Source: JBEKZQ01 sp049509675 (GTDB lineage Bacteria; Planctomycetota; Planctomycetia; Pirellulales; Thermoguttaceae). Taken from it: 6,844 nt of DNA. The stretch's first letter is position 1, and the number at the start of each line of letters is the position of its first letter. The notes beneath the pieces are model-generated. The model searched no databases and had not been told where the DNA came from. It saw only the letters and a list, made by a program, of their open reading frames with translations. Shown piece by piece: positions 5,671 to 6,844 of this stretch. Location of the stretch: contig JBEKZQ010000423.1 in the NCBI GenBank assembly GCA_049509675.1, positions 1 through 6,844 on the forward strand, read 5' to 3'. The position numbers and the translations under genes were made by a program.

Positions 5671-6392
5671 GGGTTGCACTCCCCGGCGTGGATCAGGAGG
5701 ATGGAGAGATAGCCGGTTTCCTCGGGCTCGTCGCGGAGTCGGCCCAGGTCGGTTTCCACGCGCTGCTGCGGCAGGCCCGCATGGGAAACGAAGACGGCCC
5801 GGTCGAGCAGGCGCCGGCGATCCAGCTCCGCAAGTACCTGCGGGAGCCGCCGGCCGACCTTCATAAGGACCACGGTTCCGCCGCCGTCCAGTGCCCGCGT
5901 GAACTGGGCCATGTCGTCGGAGGCGGGCACGATCGTCACCAATTGTTTCTTCTCGCCGATGGCGAAGCCGGTCAGGGCCGCGGCGGCGGCGAAGGCCGTC
6001 ACCCCCGGCACGGTCACAATGTCGATTTGCGGCGCGATCCGGCGAAGCTCGCGAACCAGGAAGATATAGGTCGAATACAACAGTGCATCGCCGAGCGTGA
6101 GGAAGCAGCAATCCTCGCCGGCGGCCAGCAGGTCATGCACTTCGCCGGCAGCCCGCCGCCAACTCGCTTCGAGCACCGCCTCGTCGGCGCTCATCGGAAA
6201 CTCCATCTCGTGGATAACGGCGTCGGCGCGCAAGTGCGGCCGGGCAATTTCCAGCGCCACGCTGTCGGCGGCCAGTCGCGACTTCGGCGCACAGACGTGC
6301 CGGCAGGCGGCCAGGATCTTCGCCCCCTTGACCGTGATCCAGTCGGGATCGCCGGGCCCGACGCCGATGCCGTACAAGGTTCCCGTTCTCAT
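5667..6392 (-). CDS. cbiL: Cobalt-precorrin-2 C20-methyltransferase, 241 aa
   Basis: CbiL transfers a methyl group from SAM to C20 of cobalt-precorrin-2, the first ring methylation after cobalt insertion. Diagnostic stretches are LYGIGVGPGDPDWITVKG (6-23), PKSR (36-39), FLTLGDALLYSTYIFL (97-112), IVTVPGVTAFAAAAAL (125-140), VVLMKVGR (174-181) and the RVETDL segment (211-216). The STY following the GD loop separates it from the other methyltransferases of the operon. The usual GDPxLYSTY reads GDALLYSTY here, an Ala for Pro change that need not harm activity. Length and ends are normal. ATG at 6392 overlaps the cbiE stop (ATGA), with GGAGG 11 nt upstream, a little far. The 3' end overlaps the cbiF start in the same way, pointing to translational coupling. 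Confidence 0.94.
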   Translation of the reverse strand: MRTGTLYGIGVGPGDPDWITVKGAKILAACRHVCAPKSRLAADSVALEIARPHLRADAVIHEMEFPMSADEAVLEASWRRAAGEVHDLLAAGEDCCFLTLGDALLYSTYIFLVRELRRIAPQIDIVTVPGVTAFAAAAALTGFAIGEKKQLVTIVPASDDMAQFTRALDGGGTVVLMKVGRRLPQVLAELDRRRLLDRAVFVSHAGLPQQRVETDLGRLRDEPEETGYLSILLIHAGECNP

Positions 6393-6844
6393 GCGAGCAG
6401 CGACCTCCGTACGAGAATGACGATGGCCAGCGAGACGGCATCCACCTCGGCCAATTCGTCGGCGGTAAGCCGGCGGATCCGCTCCTCCGGCAGCGTCAGG
6501 TTCTCACAGAGGAAACAGGCGTGACTGTTGCCCAGCCAACGCAGCGCCTGCGCCGACCATTGCAAGGCCTCGCGGGTCCCCGCCAGGATGGCCAGCTTGT
6601 CAAGCCGGCACAGTTCCCCGGCCGCAATCGCGGGCGTCCGACCGTGGGCGCTGAGGATGCAGGCATCGGCCCACTCCAGGCCCAATCGGGCCAGCGCGAC
6701 CTGTACCGAACTGATCCCCGGGATGATCTCGCATTGATCCCTGCCAAAGCTTTTTAGCACGATCTGCGCCAGGCTGAACAGGCCCGGATCGCCGCTGACC
6801 AGGACCGCAACCTTGCGTCCGGCGGCGCGCTCGGCACGGATCGT
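6389..6844 (-). CDS. cbiE: Cobalt-precorrin-7 C5-methyltransferase, 5' end outside the window (151 aa visible)
   Basis: CbiE methylates C5 late in corrin-ring synthesis, usually alongside CbiT at C15. The frame is open to the window edge, so the N-terminal SAM-loop strand lies beyond it. The visible part starts TIRAERAAGRKVAVLVSGDP; the SGDPGLFS (17-24), IIPGISSVQVALARLGLEW (40-58) and LSAHGRT (64-70) stretches identify CbiE among the corrin methyltransferases. The protein ends shortly after the domain (VRRSLLA) with no CbiT fused to its C-terminus, so CbiT would have to be encoded separately. The stop overlaps the cbiL start. About 50-60 residues are probably missing, judging by the family's usual length near 200. 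Confidence 0.9.
   Translation of the reverse strand, partial: TIRAERAAGRKVAVLVSGDPGLFSLAQIVLKSFGRDQCEIIPGISSVQVALARLGLEWADACILSAHGRTPAIAAGELCRLDKLAILAGTREALQWSAQALRWLGNSHACFLCENLTLPEERIRRLTADELAEVDAVSLAIVILVRRSLLA

Noticed and set aside
5418..6720. Identical 13-mer GAACTGATCCCCG in cbiF (5418-5430) and cbiE (6708-6720) as a recombination repeat
   Set aside because: Both encode the shared PGISS motif of paralogous methyltransferases; recombination between them would have deleted cbiL, which is intact.

Overview
The window is GC-rich bacterial DNA with two gene blocks facing each other. It most resembles a planctomycete (Pirellulales-like). The reasons are two families of short intergenic palindromes, heptanucleotide tandem repeats, a glycosyltransferase with an N-terminal YCGSC motif, and poor Shine-Dalgarno use on the plus strand. 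That placement rests on recalled resemblance, not on a marker gene, and is moderate at best.

Layout. Positions 1-584 hold no convincing protein gene. They carry a perfect 20-bp inverted repeat at the left edge, a terminator-like hairpin on the minus strand (117-144), a second strong hairpin (197-225), and two copies of a short palindrome (about 500-550). From 585 a two-gene plus-strand unit runs right: a family-4 glycosyltransferase (585-1898), overlapped by 4 bp by a LolD/MacB-type ABC ATPase (1895-2578). The permease expected beside such an ATPase is not present downstream. A short interval (2579-2659) separates this unit from a convergent minus-strand operon that fills the rest of the window.

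The minus-strand operon encodes the anaerobic (early cobalt insertion) branch of cobalamin corrin-ring synthesis. In transcription order it is cbiE (5' end outside the window), cbiL, cbiF, cbiG, cbiH, cbiJ. The first four reading frames are joined by ATGA stop/start overlaps. CbiL, CbiH, CbiF and CbiE are SAM-dependent methyltransferases acting at C20, C17, C11 and C5. CbiG opens the delta-lactone of cobalt-precorrin-5A, and CbiJ reduces precorrin-6A. CbiG is what identifies the anaerobic route. cbiD, cbiT, cbiC, the chelatase and cbiA are not in the window.

Four points stand out. (1) cbiF is broken: about 27 conserved residues, including the GDxSxYG motif, are missing and the frame shifts at the join. 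(2) cbiH has no ATG, GTG or TTG at its expected start, but has a near-perfect Shine-Dalgarno 5 nt before an in-frame ATT. (3) cbiG is short and lacks the central domain. (4) Two different 7-nt tandem arrays lie back to back between cbiH and cbiJ. I found no clearly new defence, mobile or regulatory system.
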